Below, piece by piece: positions 33,133 to 41,440 of a DNA stretch of 64,000 nucleotides. A program made the position numbers and the translations under genes. How positions within the stretch are numbered: the first letter of the stretch is position 1; the number at the start of each line of letters is the position of its first letter. The notes under the pieces were generated by a model. It was given only the letters and a program-made list of their open reading frames with translations. It ran no database searches and had not been told where the DNA came from. The stretch covers positions 62,001 through 126,000 of the forward strand of contig CAMBHL010000002.1 in NCBI GenBank assembly GCA_945867155.1. The letters run 5' to 3'. Origin of the DNA: an uncultured Eubacteriaceae bacterium. Lineage in GTDB: Bacteria; Bacillota; Clostridia; Eubacteriales; Eubacteriaceae.

Positions 33133-34539
33133 ATGCCTGAAGAAAAAAATCTTGGCTTGAAAGATGTGATCTCAGTCTCAGTGGGATTGGTGCTGGCGAC
33201 CAGCTGCCTGATTTCCCTGGGGCAGGGCGCTGGACAGGTGGGCGAGCTGTTCATCGTGGCGATGATCATCGCGATGGGCTTCAATATGATCACCATGGCG
33301 ACGATGTCGGAGCTCAACGCGCTAATGCCCGGGGTGACCGGCGGTCTCGCTCAATACACCTTGGCCGGGGTCGGCCCGGTGCCGACGATCGTCTTGATGG
33401 TCGGCGGCTACATGATTTCGAACATTTTGTCCTCCGGCGTGGAAGCGTCGATTTTCGCCTACGCCATGGGCGAGGTGCTCGGGCTGCCCATTCCCAATTA
33501 CTGCTGGAGTGTCATGGCTTCGGTGGTCATTTTGATCGCCAATTTGCGCGGGGTCGACATGTTTGCCAAGATGCAGGACATCATCACCGATCTTCTCCTT
33601 GGCTCTCTTTTAATCATGGGGCTGCTCGGCGCTTTAAAGCTGGGGACCGGCACGGTGGTCCATCAGCCGGCAGTGATGCACCCGAAGGCCAGCGCGGTGG
33701 TGCCTATGGCGGCAACGGCTTTCTGGCTTTTCATCGGGGCGGAATACGCCATTCCCATTTCAAAAAACGTGAAGAACGCGAAGCGCAACGTCCCCCTTGG
33801 AATGTTTCTAGGTCTCGGTATCATTTGTCTGGTGCAATCGGTCCTTGTCTTTGGCTTTCACCACTACGCCAAATGGGGTGCCCTCGCGAATTCCGCGGCG
33901 CCCCATCTGCTCTACGGCTACGCACTTCTCGGCAAGCCGGGACAGATCTGGATGGCTTTGGTTTCGGCCATGGCCGTGCTCAGCGCGCAGAACTCAACGG
34001 TGCAAGGGCTTTCAAATATTTTCGCGGGAATGGCTAAGACCAATTTGATGCCGCAGTTTTTCGGGAAAACCAATCGGAAAAACGTGCCGGTTTACGGCGT
34101 GGTATTCGTCTTTGCGGCCATTCTGCTCTGCGCCTACATCAGTCAGGATTCATCGGATAAGATTTCTTTCTTTATCTTAGTCGGTTCGGTGTTCTGGATG
34201 GCGTCTTACATCATGGCGCACATTGATCTGCTGGTGTTTCGGCATCGGCTGCCAAAAGCGCCCCGAACTTTCAAGGTGCCTGGTGGCGTGGTGCTGCCAG
34301 TGATCGGCATCGCGGGCACAGCGTTTATGATCGCCAATATTTCTACCGATCCTGTGGAACGAGTGCAAATTCTGGCCTTAACCGGCGTAATTTTCGCGAT
34401 CCTTTTCGTATACGCGGTGATCTGGACGAAGGTGAAGATGCGCATTCCGGTGTTTAAGCCGGTGCCGATGGAAAAAGTTATGGCGATGGAAAACACCTTG
34501 TACTACAGAATCCGCAAGCGCCGGGGCATTTGGAAATAA
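33133..34539 (+). CDS. APC family amino acid permease
   Basis: A 468-residue protein with about 12 hydrophobic segments. It begins EEKNLGLKDVISVSVGLVLATSCLISLGQGAGQVGELFIVA, followed by PGVTGGLAQYTLAGVGPVPTIVLMVGGY and IGAEYAIPISKNVKNAKRNVPLG, typical of the amino acid/polyamine/organocation superfamily. The substrate is not deducible; the operon with PII and an ornithine-cyclodeaminase protein points to a nitrogen-rich compound. It ends 2 bases from the convergent MerR stop, so no room exists for a terminator. Confidence 0.85.
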   Translation: MPEEKNLGLKDVISVSVGLVLATSCLISLGQGAGQVGELFIVAMIIAMGFNMITMATMSELNALMPGVTGGLAQYTLAGVGPVPTIVLMVGGYMISNILSSGVEASIFAYAMGEVLGLPIPNYCWSVMASVVILIANLRGVDMFAKMQDIITDLLLGSLLIMGLLGALKLGTGTVVHQPAVMHPKASAVVPMAATAFWLFIGAEYAIPISKNVKNAKRNVPLGMFLGLGIICLVQSVLVFGFHHYAKWGALANSAAPHLLYGYALLGKPGQIWMALVSAMAVLSAQNSTVQGLSNIFAGMAKTNLMPQFFGKTNRKNVPVYGVVFVFAAILLCAYISQDSSDKISFFILVGSVFWMASYIMAHIDLLVFRHRLPKAPRTFKVPGGVVLPVIGIAGTAFMIANISTDPVERVQILALTGVIFAILFVYAVIWTKVKMRIPVFKPVPMEKVMAMENTLYYRIRKRRGIWK

Positions 34540-34541
34540 AG

Positions 34542-35387
34542 CTACGCCTCTTCTGATTTGTCGGCCACCGGCAGTTGGATTTCCGTGAGGTATTCGTCCT
34601 GATCGGCGGTTTCAAATCGGTCGATGTGACAGAATTCCATGGGGTCGCCGGTGACGCCAAGACCCTGATCTTTGGCCGCCTGGAACAGCTTCGGCACCCA
34701 GTCCACACTCTGGTTAAACGCGCCCCGATAGCAGACGCTGAGGTAATCTCCTGCGGGGAGGGTGTGGTTGGACGGCAGGTTGAGGTAGGACGAGTAGAAG
34801 AACACGTTTTTCGTCCGGTAGTCGCTGCCGTCGGCGTTCATCGCCGAGGTGTCCAGGGTGTAGCAGTCGCAGCACCCGATCGAGGCGATTTTCTCGGGGA
34901 AGGACTCGCTGGCTCGGGCCAGTTCGTAGCTGATCATCTCATCGGGCATCGGAGCGTCCTTGATCATCAGACACGGCCGTTCCGGCAGGGTGAGACGCTG
35001 GATTTTCCCTGAACAGTCTTTTGCGAGATCCTCCCGGATCGAAGTCAGCCTGGCGCTGAGTTCGGTCCGTGTTTTTTTGAGGGCGGCGATTTTGCGGTCC
35101 ACCGCGGCGATTTCCCGGGTCAAAAGATCCGTCACCGAATCCAGATTGCGGTTGGCCTCGAACTGGCGGATGTCGTCGGTGTGAAAGCCCAGGGCGAGGA
35201 GTTCCCGGATGGTGTTCATGGCCCGAATGTCGTCCAGGGTGTAGAGGCGGTAGTTGCTCTTCGGGTCCCGCACCGGGTGCAGGAGTCCCAGGCGCTCGTA
35301 GTAGCGGATGGAATCGGCGCCGATGTGAAACAGCCGGGACAAGTCGCCGATTTTGAAGGTCTTTTTGAGTTTGGGCGGTGTCGTCAT
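34542..35387 (-). CDS. MerR family regulator with GyrI-like effector domain
   Basis: A 281-residue protein: winged HTH FKIGDLSRLFHIGADSIRYYERLGLLHPVRDPKSNYRLYTLDDI at residues 11-55, coiled-coil dimer helix about 75-115, and a C-terminal effector-binding domain (LPERPCLMIKDAPMP, AGDYLSVCYRGAFNQS, CHIDRFETADQDEYLTEIQLPV) of the GyrI/BmrR type that binds small ligands. Cysteine pair GCCDCY in the effector domain is notable. It is divergent from the amt gene and could control it; the ligand is unknown. Confidence 0.87.
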   Translation of the reverse strand: MTTPPKLKKTFKIGDLSRLFHIGADSIRYYERLGLLHPVRDPKSNYRLYTLDDIRAMNTIRELLALGFHTDDIRQFEANRNLDSVTDLLTREIAAVDRKIAALKKTRTELSARLTSIREDLAKDCSGKIQRLTLPERPCLMIKDAPMPDEMISYELARASESFPEKIASIGCCDCYTLDTSAMNADGSDYRTKNVFFYSSYLNLPSNHTLPAGDYLSVCYRGAFNQSVDWVPKLFQAAKDQGLGVTGDPMEFCHIDRFETADQDEYLTEIQLPVADKSEEA

Positions 35388-35429
35388 AAATCCTCCTGAT
35401 AAAAATTTAAAAACCGGGGTGATTCTTCC

Positions 35430-35458
35430 TTGACAATTTCTGAAAATTCAAGTATAAT
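35430..35458 (+). promoter_or_regulatory. Consensus sigma-A promoter of the ammonium channel gene
   Basis: TTGACA at 35430-35435, exactly 17 bases, and TATAAT at 35453-35458. It predicts a transcript start near 35465 and a leader of about 180 bases. Confidence 0.88.
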
Positions 35459-35486
35459 CATACCATAAATCAATAAAAAGTTAAGC

Positions 35487-35524
35487 AAAGGCGCTTCGAG
35501 ATTTTTTCGAAGTGCCTTTTTTTT
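35487..35524 (+). terminator. Intrinsic terminator in the amt leader (candidate attenuator)
   Basis: A 12-bp stem AAAGGCGCTTCG/CGAAGTGCCTTT with one G-T pair, 9-base loop, and T8. It lies 28 bases past the promoter and 124 before the start codon. A second AGCAAAGACGCTT (35539) repeats part of the left arm and a GCGTTTTG at 35582 could pair with it. Confidence 0.8.
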
Positions 35525-35647
35525 GCATATTCTTTTAAAGCAAAGACGCTTTTTCTTCGTATTGGGATCCCGCGGAGGAAAGGCGTTTTGTTTTATCTGG
35601 TCTCATTTGAAATCATTCAATGGATTTATTTGGTAAAGGAGGACTTC

Positions 35648-37399
35648 ATGAAATACAGCATGACGACAGTCTCTTGGGTGCTCATCTGTGCAGCTCTGGT
35701 CTTTTTCATGCAGGCGGGATTTGCCCTCTGCGAAGCGGGACTGACCCGGGCGAAGAACACCGGGAACATCCTGATGAAAAACATGATGGATTTCTGCATC
35801 GGGACACCGTGCTTTTGGCTCGTGGGCTTCGGCCTGATGTTCGGCGGAACCGGGGCGCTCATCGGACATTTTGATCCGCTCATTCTCGGCAAATACACGG
35901 CAGCCAACAGTGTGGTGCCGCAGAACATGCCCTTATGGTGCTATGTGATTTTCCAGACGGTCTTCTGTGCCACAGCCGCGACCATCGTCTCCGGCTCTAT
36001 GGCAGAACGGACGAATTTTAAAGCGTATTGTATTTATTCTGCAGCGATTTCCCTTTTGGTCTATCCGATTTCCGGCCACTGGATCTGGGGCGGCGGCTGG
36101 CTCGGCCAGCTGGGCTTCCACGATTTCGCAGGGTCGACCTGTGTCCACATGGTCGGCGGTATCATCGCCTGCCTCGGCGCAGCGATGCTCGGACCCCGTA
36201 TTGGGAAATACGGCAAAGACGGCAAGGCCCGCGCCATTCCGGGCCACAGCATGACGGCCTGTGCACTGGGCGTCTTCATTCTGTGGTTCTGCTGGTTCGG
36301 ATTTAACGGCGGCTCTACAGTGGCGATGGATACCAACGCCAACGCCGCTTCTGCTTCCATCGTCTTCATGAACACGAACCTGGCGGCTGCGGTCGCGACG
36401 GTTGTAGCCATGATCTTCACGTGGGTGCGCTACGGCAAACCCGATGTCTCTATGACTTTCAACGCAGCTCTGGCAGGTCTTGTCGCCATCACGGCGCCCT
36501 GCGACGCGGTCACCCCGGTGGGTGCCTTCTTCATCGGTCTCGTGGCGGGCTTCATCGTTGTCCTCTCCGTTGAATTCTTCGACAACGTCGCGAAAATCGA
36601 CGACCCGGTCGGTGCGGTTTCCGTCCACATGGTCAACGGGATCTGGGGCACTATCGCAGTCGGCTTGTTCTCAACGGGCGCAGACGGCGTCGGCAAAGGC
36701 CTGTTCTACGGCGGCGGCGTCCATCAGCTCGGCGTTCAGGCCCTCGGCGTGGTTTCTGTTGCGGTTTACGTTTTGGTCATCATGTTTATTGTCTTTAAGC
36801 TCATCGACAAGACCATCGGCCTGCGCGTTTCACCGCAAATTGAAATCGAAGGTCTTGACATTCACGAACACGGCCTCGCTTCAGCTTATTCCGGCTTTGC
36901 GATTTCAGACGTCACAGACATGGGGCTCGAAGCCAACGAAAACACGGATTTGGGCGAAGACGAATACGAAAAGGCGACACCGGCTCAGATCGACGCGGCG
37001 GTCAAAGTCACCAAGGAACCGGAACTGGTGTCCGGCGGACCTGTGGAAGCCCACAAGGTTGTCATCATTTGTCGGCTGTCCAAGTTTGATGCCCTGAAAC
37101 GCGCGTTGAATGAACTCGGGGTCAGCGGCATGACGATTATCCAGGTCATGGGCTGCGGCATCCAGAAAGGATCGACGGAACGCTACCGCGGCGCGACCGT
37201 GGATTCCACCCTCCTGCCGAAGGTTAAAGTGGAAGTGGTCGTGTCCAGCATCCCGGTCGACGACGTGATCGAAACGGCGAAGAAAGCGCTGTTTACAGGA
37301 CATATCGGCGACGGCAAGATTTTCGTCTACGACGTGCATCGGGTGGTGAAGGTCCGGACTGGTGAAGAAGGACCGAAAGCCCTGATGGATGTTGAGTAA
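35648..37399 (+). CDS. amt: Ammonium channel (Amt) with C-terminal PII domain
   Basis: A 583-residue fusion. Residues about 5-410 have 11 membrane helices of the AmtB type: MTTVSWVLICAALVFFMQAGFALCEAGLTRAKN, GHWIWGGGWLGQLGFHDFAGSTCVHMVGGI (substrate pore His), WFCWFGFNGGS, PCDAVTPVGAFFIGLVAG. After a linker of about 60 residues the final 110 are a complete PII protein: VVIICRLSKFDALKRALNELGVSGMTIIQVMGCGIQKG, T-loop ERYRGATVDSTLLPK in which the usual uridylylated Tyr is Val, and GHIGDGKIFVYDVHRVVKVRTGEEG. The attached PII can gate the channel in response to 2-oxoglutarate/ATP. ATG 35648 follows AGGAGG. Confidence 0.95.
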   Translation: MKYSMTTVSWVLICAALVFFMQAGFALCEAGLTRAKNTGNILMKNMMDFCIGTPCFWLVGFGLMFGGTGALIGHFDPLILGKYTAANSVVPQNMPLWCYVIFQTVFCATAATIVSGSMAERTNFKAYCIYSAAISLLVYPISGHWIWGGGWLGQLGFHDFAGSTCVHMVGGIIACLGAAMLGPRIGKYGKDGKARAIPGHSMTACALGVFILWFCWFGFNGGSTVAMDTNANAASASIVFMNTNLAAAVATVVAMIFTWVRYGKPDVSMTFNAALAGLVAITAPCDAVTPVGAFFIGLVAGFIVVLSVEFFDNVAKIDDPVGAVSVHMVNGIWGTIAVGLFSTGADGVGKGLFYGGGVHQLGVQALGVVSVAVYVLVIMFIVFKLIDKTIGLRVSPQIEIEGLDIHEHGLASAYSGFAISDVTDMGLEANENTDLGEDEYEKATPAQIDAAVKVTKEPELVSGGPVEAHKVVIICRLSKFDALKRALNELGVSGMTIIQVMGCGIQKGSTERYRGATVDSTLLPKVKVEVVVSSIPVDDVIETAKKALFTGHIGDGKIFVYDVHRVVKVRTGEEGPKALMDVE

Positions 37400-37438
37400 T
37401 AAAATACGATAATAAGAATCCTTCTTATTAAACAACAG

Positions 37439-37470
37439 AAAAAAACTGTCTCATTCGAGGCAGTTTTTTT
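37439..37470 (+). terminator. Intrinsic terminator of the amt gene
   Basis: A 13-bp stem (with one G-T pair) beginning A6 on the left arm and ending in T7. Confidence 0.9.
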
Positions 37471-37514
37471 CGTTTTTTTCTTGATCAGAGCGGACGGTAA
37501 AAACCTTGAAATCA

Positions 37515-37543
37515 TTGACTTTTAGGCCAGTCATGAATATAAT
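37515..37543 (+). promoter_or_regulatory. Sigma-A promoter of the greA-lysS operon
   Basis: TTGACT at 37515-37520, 17-base spacer, TATAAT at 37538-37543, 45 bases before the greA start codon. Confidence 0.85.
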
Positions 37544-37588
37544 ATGTAAAGTTATCAACAGGATTAAAATCAAACTAAAGGGGTTAGC

Positions 37589-38059
37589 ATGAGCAGTAAA
37601 AATCAAAACATCGAGGTCACTAAAGAAGGCCTCCAGAAGCTGAAAGACGAACTGGAACATTTGAAAACCGTCACCCGGTACGAAGTCATTGAAAAATTGA
37701 GAATTGCCCGGGGCTACGGGGACTTGTCGGAAAACTCAGAATACGACGAAGCGAAAAACGAACAGAGTTTTGTCGAAGGCCGCATCAAGGAACTGGAAGA
37801 ACAGATCCGCAACGCTGTCGTGGTGGACGATGTCAAGGCCGATGAAATCGGGATCGGCAGCTACATGACCGTCGAAGTGAACGGCAAGCAGGTGACGTAC
37901 CAGCTGGTCGGATCCGCCGAAGCGGACATCAAAGCGGGCAAGCTGTCCAACGCCTCCCCGGTCGGCGAAGGCCTCATGGGCCACAAAGTCGGAGATACGG
38001 TCGCCATCGAAGTGCCCCGGGGCACGGTGACCTACACCATTCTCGACATCCATCGGTAA
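37589..38059 (+). CDS. greA: Transcription elongation factor GreA
   Basis: A 156-residue protein: N-terminal coiled coil (EGLQKLKDELEHLK, ARGYGDLSENSEYDEAKNEQSFVEGRIKELEEQI) with the acidic tip residues DLSENSEYDE that reach into the RNA polymerase secondary channel, and the C-terminal FKBP-like fold (SPVGEGLMGHKVGDTVAIEVPRGTVTY). It rescues backtracked polymerase by stimulating transcript cleavage. ATG 37589 follows AAGGGG. The lysS gene starts 35 bases downstream; the greA-lysS pair is a common arrangement in Firmicutes. Confidence 0.95.
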   Translation: MSSKNQNIEVTKEGLQKLKDELEHLKTVTRYEVIEKLRIARGYGDLSENSEYDEAKNEQSFVEGRIKELEEQIRNAVVVDDVKADEIGIGSYMTVEVNGKQVTYQLVGSAEADIKAGKLSNASPVGEGLMGHKVGDTVAIEVPRGTVTYTILDIHR

Positions 38060-38094
38060 ATCGGCATTAGAATACAAGATAAAGAGGAGCAAAT

Positions 38095-39990
38095 ATGGCA
38101 GAAGAAAAGATGAGCGATGTAATCAAGGTCCGCTGGGACAAGCTGCACGCCCTTCAGGCAGAAGGCAAGAATCCCTACGAACTGACGAAATACGACGTGA
38201 CCGGACATGCGAAGGACATCAACGATCATTTTGAAGACTACGAAGGCAAGGAACTGTCCTTAGCCGGGCGCATCATGGCCAAACGGGGCCAGGGCAAGGT
38301 TGGCTTTTACGATCTGCTGGACAGCACCGGCAGAATCCAGCTGTACCTGAAGAAAGACCTGCTGCCCGACTACAACGAAATCAAGAAGGTCGACATCGGG
38401 GACATCGTCGGCATCAAAGGGGAAGTGTTCAAAACCCAGCGGGGTCAGATTTCGCTGCGGGTTCACGAATTCACTCTGCTGTCCAAATCCCTTCAGGTGC
38501 TGCCTGAAAAATTCCACGGCCTCAAGGATCAGGACCTGAGATACCGTCAGCGCTACGTGGACCTCATCGTCAATCCTGAAGTCCGGGACGTGTTTGTGAC
38601 CCGTTCGAAGATCATCTCCAAAATCCGGGAATTCCTCGACAACCGCGGCTTCCTCGAAGTGGAAACCCCGGTGCTGAACAACTTGGCCGGCGGCGCCAAT
38701 GCCCGCCCTTTCATCACCCATCACAACACCCTGGACATCCCGATGTACCTGCGCATCGCTTTGGAACTGCCTTTGAAGCGCCTCATCGTCGGCGGCTTCG
38801 ACAAAGTCTACGAACTCTCCCGGGTGTTCCGGAACGAAGGCATGGACGCCACCCACAACCCGGAATTCACTGAACTGGAAACCTACGAAGCCTACACCGA
38901 CTACATCGGCGTCATGAACATGGTGGAAGATCTCTATCACTATCTGGCCGATGAAATCCTCGGCACGAAGGATGTGGACTACGACGGCCACGTCATTCAC
39001 CTGGGCGAACCCTTCAGACGGGCGCGCATGGTGGACCTGGTTCAGGAAGCCACCGGCGTGGACTTCGACCACATGACCGATGTAGAGGAAGCGAAGAAGG
39101 CTGCGGCCGACCTCGGTGTTGACATCGAAGGCAAGGACGGCAGCGTCGGCGAAATCATGGCGGAAGTGTTCGACGCGAAATGCGAAGACACGCTGATCCA
39201 GCCGACCTTTGTCACCATGCACCCGGTGGAAATTTCACCTCTGGCGAAAAAAGATCCGGCCGATCCCCGCTACACCCAGCGCTTTGAACTTTACATCTCC
39301 GGCGCCGAATGCGCCAACGCTTTCTCCGAACTGAACGACCCGGCAGATCAGAAAGCCCGGTTCATCGCTCAGATGGAAAAGAAGGCCGAAGGGGACGAAG
39401 AAGCCCATCCGTATGATGCGGACTTCATCAACGCCCTGGAAGTGGGCCTGCCGCCGACCGGCGGTCTCGGCATCGGCATCGACCGCCTGGTTATGCTCTT
39501 CACCGGCCAGCACACGATCCGCGACGTCATCCTCTTCCCGACGATGAAGCCCTTGGACAGCGAAAAACCGAAGAAACAGCCGGTGTTCAAGGCTGAAGGC
39601 TCCGACGAAGTTATCGACTTCTCCAAGGTCAAGGTCGAACCCCTCATGGAAGATCAGGTCGATTTTGACACCTTCTGCAAGTCCGACTTCCGCGCCGTGA
39701 AGGTCAAGGCTTGCGAAGCGGTGCCGAAGAGCAAGAAGCTCCTCCAGTTCACCCTGGACGACGGCTCCGGCACGGACCGTACGATTCTCTCCGGCATTCA
39801 CAAGTTCTACGAACCGGAAGAACTGGTGGGCCGCACCTGCGTCGCCATCGTGAACCTGGCGCCCCGGAAAATGATGGGCATTGAATCCTGCGGGATGCTC
39901 ATTTCCGCCGTTCACGAAGAAGAAGGGGACGAAAAGCTTCACCTGCTCATCCTTGACGACCACATTCCCGCCGGCGCAAAACTCTGCTAG
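38095..39990 (+). CDS. lysS: Lysyl-tRNA synthetase with C-terminal tRNA-binding (EMAP/Trbp111-like) domain
   Basis: A 631-residue class II synthetase, about 130 longer than usual. Residues about 50-150 are the OB-fold anticodon domain; the catalytic core follows with class II motifs: motif 1 near RYVDLIVNPEVRDVF, motif 2 in VFRNEGMDATHNPEFTELETYEAY, motif 3 in GLGIGIDRLVMLFTG. After a Lys/Pro linker, residues about 522-631 form a second OB fold (DFRAVKVKACEAVPKSKKLLQFTLDDG, RTCVAIVNLAPRKMMGIESCGMLISA), the tRNA-binding domain otherwise found at the end of MetRS. It probably raises affinity for tRNA. Confidence 0.95.
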   Translation: MAEEKMSDVIKVRWDKLHALQAEGKNPYELTKYDVTGHAKDINDHFEDYEGKELSLAGRIMAKRGQGKVGFYDLLDSTGRIQLYLKKDLLPDYNEIKKVDIGDIVGIKGEVFKTQRGQISLRVHEFTLLSKSLQVLPEKFHGLKDQDLRYRQRYVDLIVNPEVRDVFVTRSKIISKIREFLDNRGFLEVETPVLNNLAGGANARPFITHHNTLDIPMYLRIALELPLKRLIVGGFDKVYELSRVFRNEGMDATHNPEFTELETYEAYTDYIGVMNMVEDLYHYLADEILGTKDVDYDGHVIHLGEPFRRARMVDLVQEATGVDFDHMTDVEEAKKAAADLGVDIEGKDGSVGEIMAEVFDAKCEDTLIQPTFVTMHPVEISPLAKKDPADPRYTQRFELYISGAECANAFSELNDPADQKARFIAQMEKKAEGDEEAHPYDADFINALEVGLPPTGGLGIGIDRLVMLFTGQHTIRDVILFPTMKPLDSEKPKKQPVFKAEGSDEVIDFSKVKVEPLMEDQVDFDTFCKSDFRAVKVKACEAVPKSKKLLQFTLDDGSGTDRTILSGIHKFYEPEELVGRTCVAIVNLAPRKMMGIESCGMLISAVHEEEGDEKLHLLILDDHIPAGAKLC

Positions 39991-39994
39991 CTTA

Positions 39995-40018
39995 AAAAAG
40001 CCCGAAAGGGCTTTTTTT
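39995..40018 (+). terminator. Intrinsic terminator of greA-lysS
   Basis: 9-bp stem AAAAAGCCC/GGGCTTTTT with GAAA tetraloop and T-run. Confidence 0.92.
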
Positions 40019-40041
40019 GTTGTTTTCACGCCTGCCTTTTT

Positions 40042-40071
40042 TTGATACACTAGATGAAAACAGAGTAAAAT
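40042..40071 (+). promoter_or_regulatory. Promoter of the metY-like gene
   Basis: TTGATA at 40042-40047, 18-base spacer, TAAAAT at 40066-40071. Confidence 0.6.
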
Positions 40072-40120
40072 GCTCAGAATTAATTATGATTTTACTAGGT
40101 TATTGAAAGGGGACAGCATT

Positions 40121-41386
40121 ATGGATATGGAAACAAAATGTCTGCATTCGGGATACACGCCAAAGAACGGGGAGCCGCGGGTGGTGCCCATTGTGCAGAG
40201 CACGACGTACGTGTACGACTCCACCGATGAAATCGCCGGGGTGTTTGACGACCCGACGAAAAGCATCATTTACTCCCGCTTCGCCAATCCGACGGTTATG
40301 GCCGTCGAAGCGAAGGTGGCCGATATGGAAGGGGGCGTCGGTGCCATGGCGACAAGCAGCGGCCAGGCGGCGAACCTCCTCGCGATTCTCAATCTGTGCG
40401 CGGCCGGGGACAGCTTCATCGCGACGCCTTCAGTTTACGGCGGGACCTTGAATTTATTCAACATCACTTTGAGACGTCTGGGCATCGAATGCATTTTCGT
40501 CGACGAAAACGCCTCGACTGAAGAAATCGACGCGGCCTTCAAGCCCAACACCAAGGCGGTGTTCGGGGAAACTTTAGCCAATCCGGCCCTGACCGTCTTC
40601 GACATCGAAAAATTCGCACGGATCGCCCACGCCCACGGCGTACCGCTGATCGTCGACAACACCTTTGCGACGCCGGTGCTGTGCCGGCCCTTCGAATGGG
40701 GCGCGGACATCGTCACCCATTCCACGAGCAAATACATGGACGGCCATGCCCTCCAGTGCGGCGGCATGATCGTCGACAGCGGTGCATTTGACTACACCAA
40801 CGGAAAATTCCCGGAATTCACGGAACCGGACGAAAGCTACCACGGCATCGTCTACACTGAAAAATATCCGGACGCGCCCTACATCACCAAGGCGCGGATG
40901 CAGCTCATGCGGGATTTCGGCTGCTACCCGTCCGCCCATTCGGCGTTCCTCCTCAACCTCGGCCTGGAAACCCTGCCGGTGCGCATGCGCCAGTACTGCG
41001 ACAACGCTCTGGCCGTGGCGATGTTTCTGAAACATTCCAAGGGCATCGCCTCAGTGACCTATCCGGGACTGCCGGACGATCCCTATCACGATCTGGCCCA
41101 AAAATATATGCCGGCCGGCGCCAGCGGCGTCATCTCCTTTGTGGTGGACGGCGGCCGCAGCCAGGCGGTGAAGTTCATGGACAGCCTGGAACTGGCTTCC
41201 AATGAAGTCCACGTCGCGGACATCCGCACCTGCGTGCTCCACCCGGCGTCTGCGACCCACCGCCAGCTCACCGATGAACAGCTCGTCGCGGCGGGCATTG
41301 ACGGTGGCATGATCCGCCTGTCCGTGGGTCTGGAAAGCGTCCGGGACATCATTGCAGATTTGAAAAAAGGACTGGCGGCGCTGTAA
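40121..41386 (+). CDS. O-acetylhomoserine sulfhydrylase-type PLP enzyme (Cys/Met metabolism family)
   Basis: A 421-residue PLP enzyme. Motifs: MATSSGQAANLLAILNL (PLP phosphate), ETLANPALTVFDIEKFARIAHAHGVPLIVDNTFATPVLCRPFEWGADIVTHSTSKYMDGHA, in which the Lys of STSKY holds PLP, and SNEVHVADIRTCVLHPASATHRQLT near the end. The large insert (about residues 215-270) and length place it with O-acetylhomoserine aminocarboxypropyltransferase (homocysteine from O-acetylhomoserine and sulfide) rather than the shorter lyases. ATG 40121 follows AAGGGG. Confidence 0.9.
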   Translation: MDMETKCLHSGYTPKNGEPRVVPIVQSTTYVYDSTDEIAGVFDDPTKSIIYSRFANPTVMAVEAKVADMEGGVGAMATSSGQAANLLAILNLCAAGDSFIATPSVYGGTLNLFNITLRRLGIECIFVDENASTEEIDAAFKPNTKAVFGETLANPALTVFDIEKFARIAHAHGVPLIVDNTFATPVLCRPFEWGADIVTHSTSKYMDGHALQCGGMIVDSGAFDYTNGKFPEFTEPDESYHGIVYTEKYPDAPYITKARMQLMRDFGCYPSAHSAFLLNLGLETLPVRMRQYCDNALAVAMFLKHSKGIASVTYPGLPDDPYHDLAQKYMPAGASGVISFVVDGGRSQAVKFMDSLELASNEVHVADIRTCVLHPASATHRQLTDEQLVAAGIDGGMIRLSVGLESVRDIIADLKKGLAAL

Positions 41387-41400
41387 TTAAATAAAAAAAT

Positions 41401-41440
41401 AAGGCTGTGTGTGGATTTTATCCATACACGGCCTTTTTTT
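41401..41440. terminator. Bidirectional terminator between metY-like and cls
   Basis: 15-bp stem with two G-T pairs (41401-41415, 41421-41435), T7 on one side and A7 on the other; it overlaps the end of the convergent gene. Confidence 0.9.

Noticed and set aside
35465..35647. Known riboswitch class in the amt leader
   Set aside because: No consensus of a known ligand-binding RNA could be recognised by eye; kept only as a possible attenuator.
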